A stretch of 64,000 nt of DNA from Paraconiothyrium sp. Pb-2020 (lineage: Eukaryota > Ascomycota > Dothideomycetes > Pleosporales > Didymosphaeriaceae): NCBI GenBank assembly GCA_022419385.1, contig JAJUBI010000010.1, forward strand, positions 434,001 through 498,000. Reading direction: 5' to 3'. Shown here in pieces: positions 21,849 through 33,137 of the stretch (positions within the stretch are counted from its first letter, which is position 1; each line of letters starts with the position of its first letter). The notes under the pieces were generated by a model. It did no database searches. It was not told where the DNA came from and saw only the letters and a list, made by a program, of their open reading frames with translations. A program made the translations under genes and the position numbers.

Positions 21849-23620
21849 GCATTATAAGCGGAATGGCACTTTGTCTTTTGTTCACTGTATTAGTCTGGCG
21901 TTTGAGGATTTCGGTGACTGACTAGAGGCGTTAATTGGCCGGGAGATACCCTTTGCGCATGAGATGATGGAACTGCGAATGTTGGTGGAAAGATCTGGGC
22001 GTTGGAAACTGTGTGTTGTGACTAGCTTTCTAAACAGCAATGTTGATTAGCTTGTCTATCTAGTTGTGACCTATATGCGGCGTGTACATGTCACTTGCTG
22101 TGTACGTGATGCAATTCTCGCCATCGAACGTGACCATCTCGCCACGCTGGTCTCAATCCCACCAATTTGGACTGGAAGCCTGGTTAACACTAGACGACGA
22201 GCAGTTGGCGCGATGCGAACGTTGTTAGGATGCCTGGTAAGATGTAAAAACAGTACAATGGGCCGCGCCAATAACGGCTTTCGGAGACACGGCCGTTCTG
22301 GAACTCTCACCGATGCACCCCCTCCCACGAGTCGCGTAGTGCTGATGTCGGACGGTTGGGACGGAGCGGTCCGATCCGCTGTCAGCTCCATCCCAGATGA
22401 GCTAGGGCAACTTGTGTAGCTGTGGGCCCTGCGACACGTTTTACAGACCGTATCCGCGGGCTGAGCTCCGCCCGCTCAGGACTGCAACGGCATGGCCGAC
22501 ACCACATAATCAATCTTATCCCGTTCAACAGCGGCCCAGAACACATCCTGAGCATCCGGCCACCCACTTGTCCATTTAGCATGGATCCCGCGCCAGATTG
22601 TGCATGTTGTCCTGGTCGTGCCTGGCTGCCAATCATGGGCGAGAAATCTTTCAAGAAGCCAGCCCCGTGAAGATTCGATACACACGGAAAGCCAGTTTGG
22701 TCAAAGGCAAAATTCTTCTATTAAACACAATCGGACAGTCGGTGCTATCATGTGCGTGTGCAGCACGTGGTGGGACGGAGTAAGTGCGCAAGAGATGCTC
22801 GGAAAGATGGGATACATACTTGGTCTAGGACATCGATACCGGGACGATACAGTATACTCTTGGGAGGATGGTAAGTATTAATAATGGTTCCACCGGCGCT
22901 GCTGCTTCTACGTCACCTCTGGATCTATGCACGCGGTCGACCGCCAGTGTTTTCAGGAAGCGAAAGACGTGGTTAAGAGGCGAAGCTAGCTGTCACGATT
23001 TACGGGTTAACCCTCACAAAAACCGCCACTAATCCCAATCAACACTGAGAGGCTTCCGGCAAGCGCCTCTTGTGGCCGAACAGCATCGCCTTGAGCATCT
23101 TTGCATTCTGCGCCCCAAGGTCCCTTGTCTTGCATTCGTGTCGTCGAAGCATGGCAGCCACCAGCCCTTAAATACTGCGCGCGCCGTGGTGACAGGTCCA
23201 ATATCGCGAGGAGCTTTGACAGGCAGTACCCGCTGCTTGTAGAGATAGTGCAGCACTAGATGCTGGATAAGGAAGATGAGGCGGGCTCGTTATACGAGTT
23301 GTCACGGACGGCGGATGAGTGGAGTGATGGGGAAGGAGATGATTAGGATATGGATGTGGATGTGGGCGTGTAGATCTTGAATACGGTTAGTCGGGGAGAG
23401 ACGAAGCATTTATTTGTGAGCTCACGTTGCTAACCGTATTGAATTGGGGTGGTGCTACAATTTCTTGCCAAGGCAAATTGGAACGAACTCCGCAACATAC
23501 CGCTGGCAAACGGCAGGAACTGCTGAAACTGGTGGCCTGTTAGGGTGCGCTTGCGCACTTAAACTCCGTGTATTCACAAAGTGGAGGCGAGCCAAGTAAG
23601 CGGGAAAGAGCACTGTAGCC
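21849..23620. other. No gene recognised
   Basis: Overlapping open stretches on both strands (22066-22430, 22476-22685 minus, 22600-22880) lack domains and splice signals. The minus-strand piece at 22476-22685 (FLAHDWQPGTTRTTC, AQDVFWAAVERDKID) looks protein-like and may be debris. A short inverted repeat at 23380-23440 is listed separately. Confidence 0.4.
23380..23440. repeat. Short inverted repeat
   Basis: aatacggttag (23380-23390) is exactly complementary to ctaaccgtatt (23430-23440), with a 39-nt spacer holding the palindrome gtgagctcac. It could be a degenerate inverted-repeat element or chance. Confidence 0.4.
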
Positions 23621-23882
23621 ATGCGGCAGTTTGATGGCGAGATCGGCCTGGATGAATGGGAAATATTTTTGGCATCGAGAACCGAGACTGGGACGTCACA
23701 TGGGACGCAGATGTCAGCCACCATGGTAAGTCAGTGCTTGCGGTCGCGACGCTGGATTGAGAGTTGCTCACGTGCAGGACGCGATGCCCGCAAGAACCTC
23801 CGTTCACCAACTTCAGATAGACACGGGAGTACCGTCTGCGCCGATACTACTATTGTTGCGTTGTTGGGTTTCTCTGGCATGA
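23621..23882 (+). CDS. Possible two-exon small protein
   Basis: An ATG at 23621 opens MRQFDGEIGLDEWEIF. At 23726 a consensus GTAAGT donor follows codon 35, and a CAG acceptor ends at 23777, giving a 52-bp intron in phase 0. The second exon reads DAMPARTSVHQL and stops at 23882, for 69 residues in total. The splice sites are good but the product is short, with a hydrophobic end (ILLLLRCWVSLA) and no recognised domain. It may be the start of a gene truncated by the AT-rich block that begins about 170 bp later, or chance. Confidence 0.25.
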
Positions 23883-24049
23883 TTCATACTTACTGCCCGT
23901 GGAGACGGAGTACCGACCTTTTTCTAAAGTTACTGGACTGCTGTTTCTTATCTTTGGGCACAGATGGTGTTGATGCAACTTCGTAGCATGGTAAGGCAAT
24001 GGCGGTGGGGGTACTTATGGGCTTGCAGTCGCAAACATACATCCTGAAT

Positions 24050-26560
24050 TCGCAATAACAGGAAAATGTGCTTGGAAAGAAGCTTTAGATAGAGTTTACA
24101 TAGTCGGAATCCTTAATTAAAAGCCTAAGCAAATATAGGAGTAATTGGTCCCTCCCTGAGCGGAGATCTCTATTGTTCGACCATATATTAGTATAAGAAG
24201 CAGTGAACTTATTATTAATGCTAAGTATACAGTCTTCGTCTAGAGCAGAGAAAATAACTTCGACTTCCTACTAGGCGCTAAATACATAATTCTTATGCTT
24301 AGATATTAAGGAGATAATACCTTATACTAATCCGGCAGCGTTATTGTTTTCTCTTTAAACTAACTCTAGCTGGCAATTTCGCCTTCTGTTTTCTACAAGG
24401 GGAGTCGTTCGTTATGAGTCCAATTGGACAAGAGGAAGATGAAGATTCCTAAGGAAGATAAAGATTTCTAAGAAAGATAAAAATTTCTAAGAAAGATAAA
24501 AATTTCTTACTAGAGATAAAAGGGCCTTTTATTTTAAGAATCTGTAGCTAGTAAGTTAATATACTGTCTATTATAATGTCTACACAGTATATTTTAATTA
24601 AAATAGGTATTAATTAGACTGTTAAAAATTTGCGTGGTAGTGTGGTTAAGAAAAAATATTGGGGGAAAACTCTAATAGTTCTACTATATTAAAAAAAGAG
24701 TACTATTAATAATATAATACTCTAAGATATTACTATATATTATAATAGAGTTTTACTTTTATATTATAACTTAATCTTACGTAAATTATACCTATACAGT
24801 AGCTATATACAGGATATAAGTAGCTATAAGTAATATAAATTTATACTATATATATATAATATTTCTTATAGTAGGAGGGTATTTTAATAGTTATTAATAG
24901 TAAATAGCGGTTAAGTATAAAGTTAAGTAATTTATAAATAATAAATAAGTAATTAAATCTATTCTTAGAGCTTAACTAGTATAGTTTTCTTAACTTTATT
25001 CTCTTCTTATAAACTATAGTATTTTCTTTTCTATCCCCTTCTTTCTTTTTCTATTTTTAGTTATGCTACTTATAATATTCTTAAACTTTATAACTATCTC
25101 TAACTTACTCGCTAAAATATACGTAACTAGAGTAACTATATTTTTTATTATTATACTACTTCTTATACCCTAACTATACTACTATATAACTATTTATAAG
25201 TTTTAGAATAGTGCAGTTAATACTTACCTTCTATAAAATTTTACTAAATAGAATAGTATTATCTCTTTATAAATTAGTACTAGAGTTAACTATTAGCTAT
25301 TTCTTTATATTTGTACCTAATATATTAGGCGCATTTTAAACAATTAGCTAGGTAAGAAATATAAAACTTAATACTCTTCTATATATATAGTATAGAAAGT
25401 AGGGGGCCTTTAAGAAATATAAATTTACTAGTTAATAGTGTTCTAATAGTAGAGTACTATATCTGCGGCGGGACTAAGTAAATCTTAATACTTAATTATA
25501 ATTTAAAATTATTATTATAATACTTAGTTGGCTACCTATACTATTACTAACAATTACAGACTTAGAATATAATAACTAAAAAAGTAACTATAAGCTTATA
25601 TATTCTTTATAATAGTATAGTACTATTTTTACTATATTCTTGGCTATAATATATAATTACTACTATAGGAGATTATATACTTTAGGTATAAGAGTATTCT
25701 AGCTATATAACTACTAAGTCTATTTATAGAGCTATATTATAATTTACGTTCTTATATAAGTTACCCTAAATTTATACTAAATTAGCTACTTTTTATATAG
25801 TAAATTAGTAGTTAAACCTAGAAGTAGCTTAGTAAAGCTTCTTAATCTAGATAAAATATAACTTAGAAATTTAATTTAGCAGTATACTAGCTTTAAAGAT
25901 AAAGGCTTCTATACTATCTTTAAATACTATAGTTAAGCTTATTTAGTCTAACCTTATAAATACCTTATACGCTTAGATCTACTTAAATATTTTTAAAATC
26001 TATAGTAAAAAGGCCTTAGGTTAGTAATTAGCTTATAAATTAGTTAGTAATAGCTTAGTTAAGAGAATAGAGATAGGTTATAGAGATGGCCCTAGTTAGA
26101 GTATTTTATTAGTAATAATAAGTAGTAATAGAAGATTAGAAATATAAGCAATAGTTATAAGTAGGCTTTAAAGTATATAGAGAAGCGCTACTAATAGCTT
26201 ATAGATTTCTAAAATTATATAAGGTAGCTATAGACTAGTTTAGCTTATTTACTTATATTTCTTTAACAAAATAGTATAACCTATTTATAACGCTATTTCT
26301 GGCGTAATATAATACTAGAGGTTTAGTTAGCCTTATACCTTTCTTTTACTAATTACTTACTTACGTAAGCTTACGCTAACTTACCCTCTATATAGCTATA
26401 AGTAAATATAGTTCTAAAAATGCTTATTAAAGCTAATCTATAGCTACTATAATACGTATGAGCAAAAGGAGCATGCGGAGGAAAGGCGTATTATATACTA
26501 AGAACTTAAAGAAATTAGCCAATAAGTAAATATAGTGTAATAATATACCACTTCGCGGGT
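24050..26560. repeat. RIP-degraded AT-rich block 2
   Basis: Same texture as block 1: TpA-rich, almost no CA or TG, stops in every frame. I found no LTR pair or target duplication. Towards the right end (about 25950-26560) a plus-strand frame regains protein-like text (GPSQSILLVIISSNRRLE, HAEERRIIYQELKE), so the right part may be a less damaged tail of a transposon ORF. The right border at 26.56 kb is abrupt. Confidence 0.7.
24432..24509. repeat. Four-copy 19-bp tandem repeat
   Basis: Units read gaagatgaagattcctaa, ggaagataaagatttctaa, gaaagataaaaatttctaa and gaaagataaaaatttctta. Successive units lose G and C, as if RIP-type transitions had accumulated along the array. It sits inside RIP block 2. 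Confidence 0.7.
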
Positions 26561-27439
26561 TTATTGTAGGCCTTAGCGATGGCGGTATGTCTGTTCTACA
26601 GATATTCTCCGCACGTAGAATGGACGCTGTAAGTAGGAGGAAATTATTACAGCACGAGTGGAAGATAGTAATTAGGTGTAAGGAATATTAGGGCGGTGCT
26701 GCTTAGAGCGCTCGTAGTGTGCTTAATCTAGGCAAAGTGGCGATCTCCACGACATGGTAAAGCTGGGCAAGGCAAAGGGAAAGAAAAGAATGAGTATTAC
26801 AATAACGGCGATAAGGCCTTACCTTCTAGATTGGGCTCCCACGTTCGCCGGTGATCTTCGCCTCCTCCGCCACCCTATGATTTTGGCGTGGTTAACGCAC
26901 TTCCGAAGCATCTATGTATATGTCTTCCCCAACCCTCTGGTAGTATTCTTTATGAGTTAATGTGTTGCAATATACAATACCCCGCGCAGTCTGTCTTATT
27001 GCTTCAGGTATGCGCCTATGTCTTCGCAAAGCTTATATAATCTCTACAGGGTATTGTAGCTCCTATGGGTCCCTGTGTAGTCGCGTAATAGTATCTAAAG
27101 TTTGAATGTTACTGTATGTATTCACTCGAGCCTCTGCACGTAAGTATGCCCCAGACGCTAATCCTAACATATCACCTTATATTGGCCAAAGTTACGTGAA
27201 CTGTCAACCATGTTGCTCGCGCTGGTGCCCCTTTCTTTCATTATACCATTATATCCGATTCATGGTCTAACACGGACCCACGTACCGGCTCCTGACTGCG
27301 CTTAAATGACCACCGTAAACTACCCTGCTACACTCCGAAGCACGCCACCCTCATCAACTGCGAATGTTGGCAGATTTTATCGGCATCTTTATCATATGGT
27401 CTTGTATCATCCACACGTTCTTTTGAGTACAGGCGCACC
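26561..27439. other. No gene recognised
   Basis: A short plus-strand frame at 26754-26960 encodes a basic start followed by hydrophobic residues and looks fortuitous. The rest is the upstream region of the orphan gene at 27440. Confidence 0.45.
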
Positions 27440-28138
27440 ATGATACCACGCCGGGAACTTGGCAAGCGACAAATCTTCGTTCCCATGCCACCATTCACAT
27501 CGTCTCAGGACGATGAAGTTTGGGGGCTCGATTATCCCTCATCGGGCGACGAGACTAAGGATATCGAATCCGAAACTGACGAAGTACATGTCTCTAATGA
27601 GGGATCAGATTATGCTCCAGGTTTTCATCATTCGATTACAACACAACCCATGAATGATTCGGACATGCAAGGTGCATCCTGTCAATCAGCCTCCGAGTTC
27701 CGAAATCAGCGTAACCACTCAATTCACCCAGATCCTAAGGAATTGTCCGTCTCAGCAGCTTCATCGGAGACAATGGACAACATCGCAACTGGTATTGGTG
27801 GATTTCAACGTCGAGCAGGTCAATTGACCCCGGAACATATCCTTGAGCCTATATCACATGCTTTGGCACGTGGTGAGGTCGCTTCAACATCTTTCATCTT
27901 GCCACCGTCAGAGTTATCCGGTGCGACTCCCAGCAACGATCACGAGTTCGCCGTCCCAGACAGCAACGAGCCTCTTCCATACGACCAATATACTCTGGAG
28001 TCGCCATCGGATACAAACCGCCGAGATTTTGGCACCTCACCAACACGCGTGCCATCGGCATCCATTGTGAACACCGATGGAACCATACACCTTCCTGCAG
28101 ATATCGGCTCAACCTTGCTGCGACGAGCAACGAGTTGA
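27440..28138 (+). CDS. Orphan acidic, Ser/Thr-rich disordered protein
   Basis: An intronless 232-residue frame with a good start context (cgcaccATGa) begins MIPRRELGKRQIFVP. The rest is polar, acidic and Ser/Thr/Pro-rich (DDEVWGLDYPSSGDETKD, SETDEVHVSNEGSDYAP), with no membrane segment, signal peptide, cysteine pattern or known motif. A short helical piece (LTPEHILEPISHALARGE) lies near residue 130. It stands isolated between RIP block 2 and debris, with no antisense frame of comparable length. Such composition suits a nuclear or regulatory protein, or the N-terminal remnant of a longer gene whose C-terminal domain has been lost. No function can be assigned. Confidence 0.55.
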   Translation: MIPRRELGKRQIFVPMPPFTSSQDDEVWGLDYPSSGDETKDIESETDEVHVSNEGSDYAPGFHHSITTQPMNDSDMQGASCQSASEFRNQRNHSIHPDPKELSVSAASSETMDNIATGIGGFQRRAGQLTPEHILEPISHALARGEVASTSFILPPSELSGATPSNDHEFAVPDSNEPLPYDQYTLESPSDTNRRDFGTSPTRVPSASIVNTDGTIHLPADIGSTLLRRATS

Positions 28139-29970
28139 ATGACCTTGTAGGATGAATAAAAACTGCCCTCGAGCCCGGAGCCCACAGCTTGCGCAAATAA
28201 TTACAATGCGAATACTTTGTCGTCTTCCACCTGCGCAGCAGGCTCACTTGCTAGGACCGACCAGTTCGCCCCCACTCCTGGAATAACAGCAGATCTGACT
28301 TCAAGCCAGATTCTAAGCTCCAAAGCTCACCCTACGTCGAACTGCTATACTCGTTCACCTACAATAACGGGCTGCTCACTTCTACCACCTCCTTTGTGAC
28401 CGCTCGCAGCAGGACCAGCCCGGCCTTTCGACCCAGGCAACAGCCTTAAAATATCACTACCATCATCTCACGTAACCTTTGACTAATCGCCATCATCACT
28501 TCAGCCGGAAAGCCCAGTCCCTGTATTAAGACAGAAAAACATAGTATTACTGGGGGATTCTCGCGAAGAATCCGTGGGAATGTCAAGTTAAGAGTAAGAT
28601 GCCATAGTCCTACTGACTACATCGTTTATTATGCGTACATTCGCATTGTACCTCTCGTGCTTTGTAGTGCTGATTGGTATGTCTGGCTTCGCTTGGTCGT
28701 GGAGTCTTATATGGGTGTGGAAAGGTGGTGTTTGGTATCAACTCGAGCGGGTTCCGTTGGAGCCAATTCCGGGCATGGGAGGTTGAGGCATTCTGGGAGT
28801 GGGGTTGGGAGAAGGCCTTTGATCTGGGTGGGGTTAAAATGTTACCAACGCGAGAAAGGAAGTGATTGTTGAGCTGGGTTCGGGCTGCTCGAATTTAGTT
28901 AGGGACGGGTATGAAAATGACAAGCTGATATTGGGAAGCGGTGCCACATTCGTTGCGGTATGTAGCGTGCATAGGACCTCAGGTCTCTTCAAAATTCTGA
29001 GGCTGGCAATGAAGGAGTTATAGTTTCGGAGAGACGTCTTACTTGATTTTTGGTTTTGACAGTGTTTACTTTGAGGTCAACCCTACTGGTTGTATAATGA
29101 GTTGCGAGCAACTATATGCATGCCGCCCGCAGAAGATTCTCTGTCATTTCCATGGACTTTCCTATCTTCCATATATCCCACGTGGCCAGTCTTAATCATT
29201 TTCTCATCATGACCATCTTGCAAATCCTGAACAGACCACAAAGTACAAATTAAACATAATTTCTCACATCTTCTCGGTTTGGACACGAGTTTACCTTCTT
29301 CTTTGGATCCCACAGGTTTATTAATCGTATGTTGTGCGCCTCTGCTACCATTCGCAGAAAAATGCAGGGGACTATCAGTTCGCATGTGGTCATCTCATAA
29401 CATCAGTAGTGTACAGAACCGCGCGTCGATTCCGTCACATATCCTTACATATGAACAATTGGGAATGTTTGGTCGGGTTCAGCGGGGTAGAGTAGGCGTG
29501 GCTGAAGCACTACGGCACTCGAAGTTGCCAATTAGATTAGCAAGGACATAATACAAAGCCAGAAGGATGCGATAATACCACTTCGCTGCGACCATGCCAT
29601 TACTACTACTGCTTCTCGCGGGTATAGCCTGCGTCCGTTAGGCTGTTGTCTAGAACGTGGACACATCTAGCGCAGGGGCTGTTGCGCAAAGCGCCCGTTG
29701 CAAGCTTCGGCGGAGCTATTGACGTTGCACCCTGATGAGATGCAATCCAAAGTAATTTGGGGGTTTTTGAAAATGTCGCAGCCCTTCGAGGCAGCCAGCG
29801 CTAATGAACGCGTGTTGGTGTCGCTTTATGTTGGAATTTGCACGCCATCTATTTCGACAGCCAACAGCCAACAACCGACCATATACGTACCAGTACCGGG
29901 TATCAACTGCACTCTGTCCTGCAAGCATCTCTTGTATCGCGTCTGGTAGCTCCACAGCCATAGACTCAGA
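28139..29970. other. No intact gene; debris on the plus strand
   Basis: Around 28660-28970 plus-strand frames give protein-like fragments (SGFRWSQFRAWEVEAFWEW, then NLVRDGYENDKLILGSG in another frame), suggesting a broken gene that I do not recognise. The remaining sequence to 29970 has only short overlapping open stretches. Confidence 0.35.
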
Positions 29971-29984
29971 GTTGAACGCGGTTG

Positions 29985-30282
29985 AGCATCGCACAGGGTT
30001 CTGCCGGCCGACATCTCGCACCTTTCGAGCAAGATGACTATCATGCGCGCGTCGGTCTGGGTTGCACCGCGATGCCCAGACCGAAGGCCGGGTCGTGGAC
30101 CGGACACACTGCTCAATGTCGAAAAGAGCGAGAAGGGGGAGCTGTGGGCGCAGGGTGCAATGGCAACGCTAGGCTACTGCAAAGACACAAAAGCTACGGC
30201 AGAAACATTCATAGAGGCAGGATGGCCGCGGACGGGAGTTTTGGTAATGCGGGACGAACTCGACCGCCTCCAGGAGGAGTGA
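29985..30282 (+). pseudogene. Fragment of an AMP-binding (ANL) acyl-CoA synthetase/NRPS adenylation gene
   Basis: The frame ending at 30282 contains KGELWAQGAMATLGYCKD, then TAETFIEAGWPRTG. This is the core of the adenylate-forming superfamily: GELW-x-x-G and GY-x-(7)-T-x-x-x-F-x-x-x-GW-x-x-TGD. The catalytic Asp of TGD is lost (TGV). The adjacent frame just upstream (about 29985-30110, FEQDDYHARVGLGC) fits the preceding region, so at least one frameshift separates them. Only about 100 residues of a family that is usually 500-600 residues long remain; neither the N-terminal domain nor the C-terminal lysine region is visible. It could derive from a 4-coumarate-CoA-ligase-like or secondary-metabolism gene. 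Confidence 0.6.
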
Positions 30283-30946
30283 TCCTCAACCGCCGGATCC
30301 TGACAATTATGCGTCTTAACCCCTGCGGGCTAACAGTTTTGCACTGCTGAGACTGTCAAGACGCTACAAGAAGATCCAGGTCAAGAATGCAGGTTGCAGC
30401 GACAGAATACAGTCCACGGGTACAACTCACCGGCGATAGCCCAGCACCCGCCCTTCCAATCGCCTGATCAAGACTTCAGTCCTCTTGAAATACGGACCGA
30501 AGAGAATCTTTTGATAGTTGTAAGTCACGCGCTGTGAAAGACGCAAATGAATACCCCTACTGACGCACTAGATGGCGCTAGTCTACTTCCGGAATGTGCC
30601 GAGGTCCGCCACCAGTCAACCAGTCACAATAGAGTCAGAGAACAAGCTCGGAAACAGGAAGACAAAGAATGTATCGTGAAGATTCGCGTCAGGGCCGGGC
30701 AAAAACAGCGATCTCGCGAGCTTGTAGGCTTGTAGTCGGGCGCTGTCGCCTGTGGGCAGCAGGGCGGAGGATGACGTAAGGGTGGCCCGTGCCGCAACGT
30801 CAACAAACAACAGCTGCGCATGTCTGTCTCTGTGTCCTCATGCGCACCGGCTGGGCAGCGGCCTCGCCGCCCACCCCATTCTCTGCCGGTCCTCAATAGT
30901 GATAAATACGGAAACCGCCCGCCATCGCGCTACTCAAGTCCTTCCC
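30283..30946. other. Intergenic, upstream of the DUF7924-type gene
   Basis: No gene is supported. The coding frame of the next gene is open back to 30752 but without an ATG, so this is probably 5' UTR and promoter. Confidence 0.45.
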
Positions 30947-32185
30947 ATGCCTAAAAGGAAGCGCTCTTCCTCGCTGCCCTCGCCCACGATCTCGATCTCG
31001 ACCTCGACCTCGACCTCGCCCCGCCTTCGATTGACGCGGCGCAATCTCGACCGCCTGCAACAGTCGCTGAAACAGCCCGCAGCTATCGTCACGGCCACAG
31101 CTGCCGTCATGTCGCGCGTTTCGTCGCCAAACCGGAAGAAGAACAACCTCGACATCCGCACCAAGCTTGAAGCCTACCGCATCAAGATCGACAAGGACGA
31201 CGTCTTTCCTCCAGCGCTTGCACACCACATCGAAACCGTCGTCCGCCGTCCACGCGACCCCAACGCCGACACGTCGCCAAACGCGAAGAAGATCGTTGAG
31301 ATGCGACGCTATGTCGCCGCACAGAACGAGCGCACCGGCATCAACAAGGTCGCGCCATACATGCTCTTCGTAGGCGAAGCAGACTTCGAAGATCGAGGGC
31401 GACCTGTGCCACACATCACGGCCAAGCAGGAGATTGGCCTGAACAAAGCATTCCTCCCTCCTGCGCCCAGTATGCAGATCAAGGAGACGGAAGGGGCCTT
31501 GTCGTCTCCACAGCCAGACATGTGCCTGGGTTACGTCACACGCTCCGATGCGCAGGCTGCGAAGAAGGATGCGCCCTTTACCGAGGAAGAAGAGAGCATC
31601 CTGCGCAGATTCTCACTCACCCAGTACATGCATGTTCCCTTCCTGACTGCGCAATTCAAGTCGCCGAATTCTCAAGAGAACCTCCACGCTGCTCAGAACC
31701 AGTCGGCCCGCGACGGCGCTGCCATTGTCAACTACCTCTACGATCTTCATATCGCCGCATATAACATCGCGCCCACGGCGGCTCAAGCCTGCCACTTCTC
31801 TCTGCAGTCAGACCTTCAGAATGGCTACCTTGCTGTACACTGGCGTGAAGGAGTCGACCATCGCATGGAGTTTGTGCACGAATTCTCCCTGCGGAACGAG
31901 GCATCGCTGAAGGAGCTCCGCACCCTCCTGCACAATATTTTGGACCATGCTGTGGACGATAGATTGGAGTACATCAAGGCCGCGCTCCCGAAGCTCGCAG
32001 AGTCTCAGGCTAGCAAGCGCATTCCGATGTTTGTGGCGACCAACGACAACACAACGCCTTCCGAGTCTTCTGGCACCATGTCGCGCTCTGCGTTCGAGGG
32101 CATCTTGACCTTCGAAGCCCCTCTAACGCCGTCTTCCGGCCCATCTGAGCCCGACAAACCGCGAAAGCGGAGGAAGCATACCTGA
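30947..32185 (+). CDS. DUF7924-type PD-(D/E)XK nuclease-like protein
   Basis: Intronless, 412 residues from the ATG at 30947 (MPKRKRSSS). The N-terminus is basic and Ser/Thr-rich, with a TCGACC hexamer run coding STSTSTS at about 18-24. The conserved domain spans about 80-355: PDMCLGY (Asp191), PFLTAQFKS (Gln236-x-Lys238), AAQNQSARDGAAIVNYL (246-264), CHFSLQSDLQNGYLAVHWRE (282-301), then LLHNILDHAVDDRLEYIKAALP. This order is that of the fungal DUF7924 family, which I regard as PD-(D/E)XK-like. The E of E-x-K is Gln here, a substitution also tolerated in some PD-(D/E)XK folds, so activity is uncertain. KPRKRRKHT at the C-terminus and PKRKR at the N-terminus look like nuclear localisation signals. 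Function of the family is unknown to me. Confidence 0.85.
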   Translation: MPKRKRSSSLPSPTISISTSTSTSPRLRLTRRNLDRLQQSLKQPAAIVTATAAVMSRVSSPNRKKNNLDIRTKLEAYRIKIDKDDVFPPALAHHIETVVRRPRDPNADTSPNAKKIVEMRRYVAAQNERTGINKVAPYMLFVGEADFEDRGRPVPHITAKQEIGLNKAFLPPAPSMQIKETEGALSSPQPDMCLGYVTRSDAQAAKKDAPFTEEEESILRRFSLTQYMHVPFLTAQFKSPNSQENLHAAQNQSARDGAAIVNYLYDLHIAAYNIAPTAAQACHFSLQSDLQNGYLAVHWREGVDHRMEFVHEFSLRNEASLKELRTLLHNILDHAVDDRLEYIKAALPKLAESQASKRIPMFVATNDNTTPSESSGTMSRSAFEGILTFEAPLTPSSGPSEPDKPRKRRKHT

Positions 32186-33137
32186 GCAGTCGACTCTACC
32201 TGTTGGACATGCATGTAAAAGTCGACTGATTCGTCCAAGCCTTGCATCTCACAGTTGCCCCAGCGCTGGCATTGCGGCGCGGAAGATTGTGGACTCGACA
32301 GACTTGCGAGGCTTATCACTTGGGAACACGATGGGATGTAGCCATGTGCGAAGGATCGGGTTGGAAGCACAGCACTCGGGACGCTGAATTATCGTGGCCT
32401 GATTCGCCATGTTAAGCTAGTTCCGCCTGCTTCCATCCCCGCTTTCGGCCTCCTTAGGTATTTCTGTGTCAATAGGTTATCCCGGCTTTAGCTATTTACG
32501 TGGAAACGTAGCTCTAGACCTGAACACAAAAAACATAGTAGTGGAAACTGAAGAATGTCATGATAGTCTCGCTTATTAACTGTAAGCGCGTGCGCCGCAG
32601 GGATTTGCGCGTGTCGGTCGCTCGTACCGCCGCCCTTGCATGTTTCGTGAGGCGCCGATCGAAGCGGCACAAAGAGGTGGCGCTTCGCGGTTGATTGGCT
32701 GCCATGCGACCGCAGTAAACGCTGCAAGCCACGGCGATTGTGCCATGATTGGCGGTGGGACTTTGGTCTTCTTTGTATGCGTTGTTCACGTTGTGCGCAG
32801 TCGGACGGGCGCGTCTATTTTCAGGCACTGTGTGAAATACTGCTCTTTGTTTGGTGCTGCGTCTTTGGCGATAGCCTGGTATAAGAGACGCTGTCGGCCA
32901 TGATGGCTCTGTATTGCTTCCTCTCTTCAAGCTGCAGAACTCTCATTTGGTTGAGTAGACGAATCTCCTTATTTTTATTCTCTTTCTTTTTGTGCAAATA
33001 TTGCATAGCTTGGTACTGGTTACCTTTTTCCTAGTCATCATTATATCGACAACAAAACACACAGTCACCACTAAAAGTCCACTTAAAGTCCACCACCTAC
33101 ACGTCTCTTCATACGAGCCAAGTCAAGAAAACGCAAA
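32186..33137. other. Intergenic with a pyrimidine-rich promoter
   Basis: No gene is supported. From about 32960 a CT/T-rich tract (ttattctctttctttttg) precedes the membrane-protein ATG by some 150 bp, a common feature of fungal promoters. Overlapping open stretches at 32488-32930 lack domains. Confidence 0.45.

Noticed and set aside
24050..26560. Full-length LTR element in RIP block 2
   Set aside because: No LTR pair, target duplication or RT motif could be found by reading.
26754..26960. 68-residue ORF with a hydrophobic tail
   Set aside because: Short, no domain, poor context, at the border of a RIP block.
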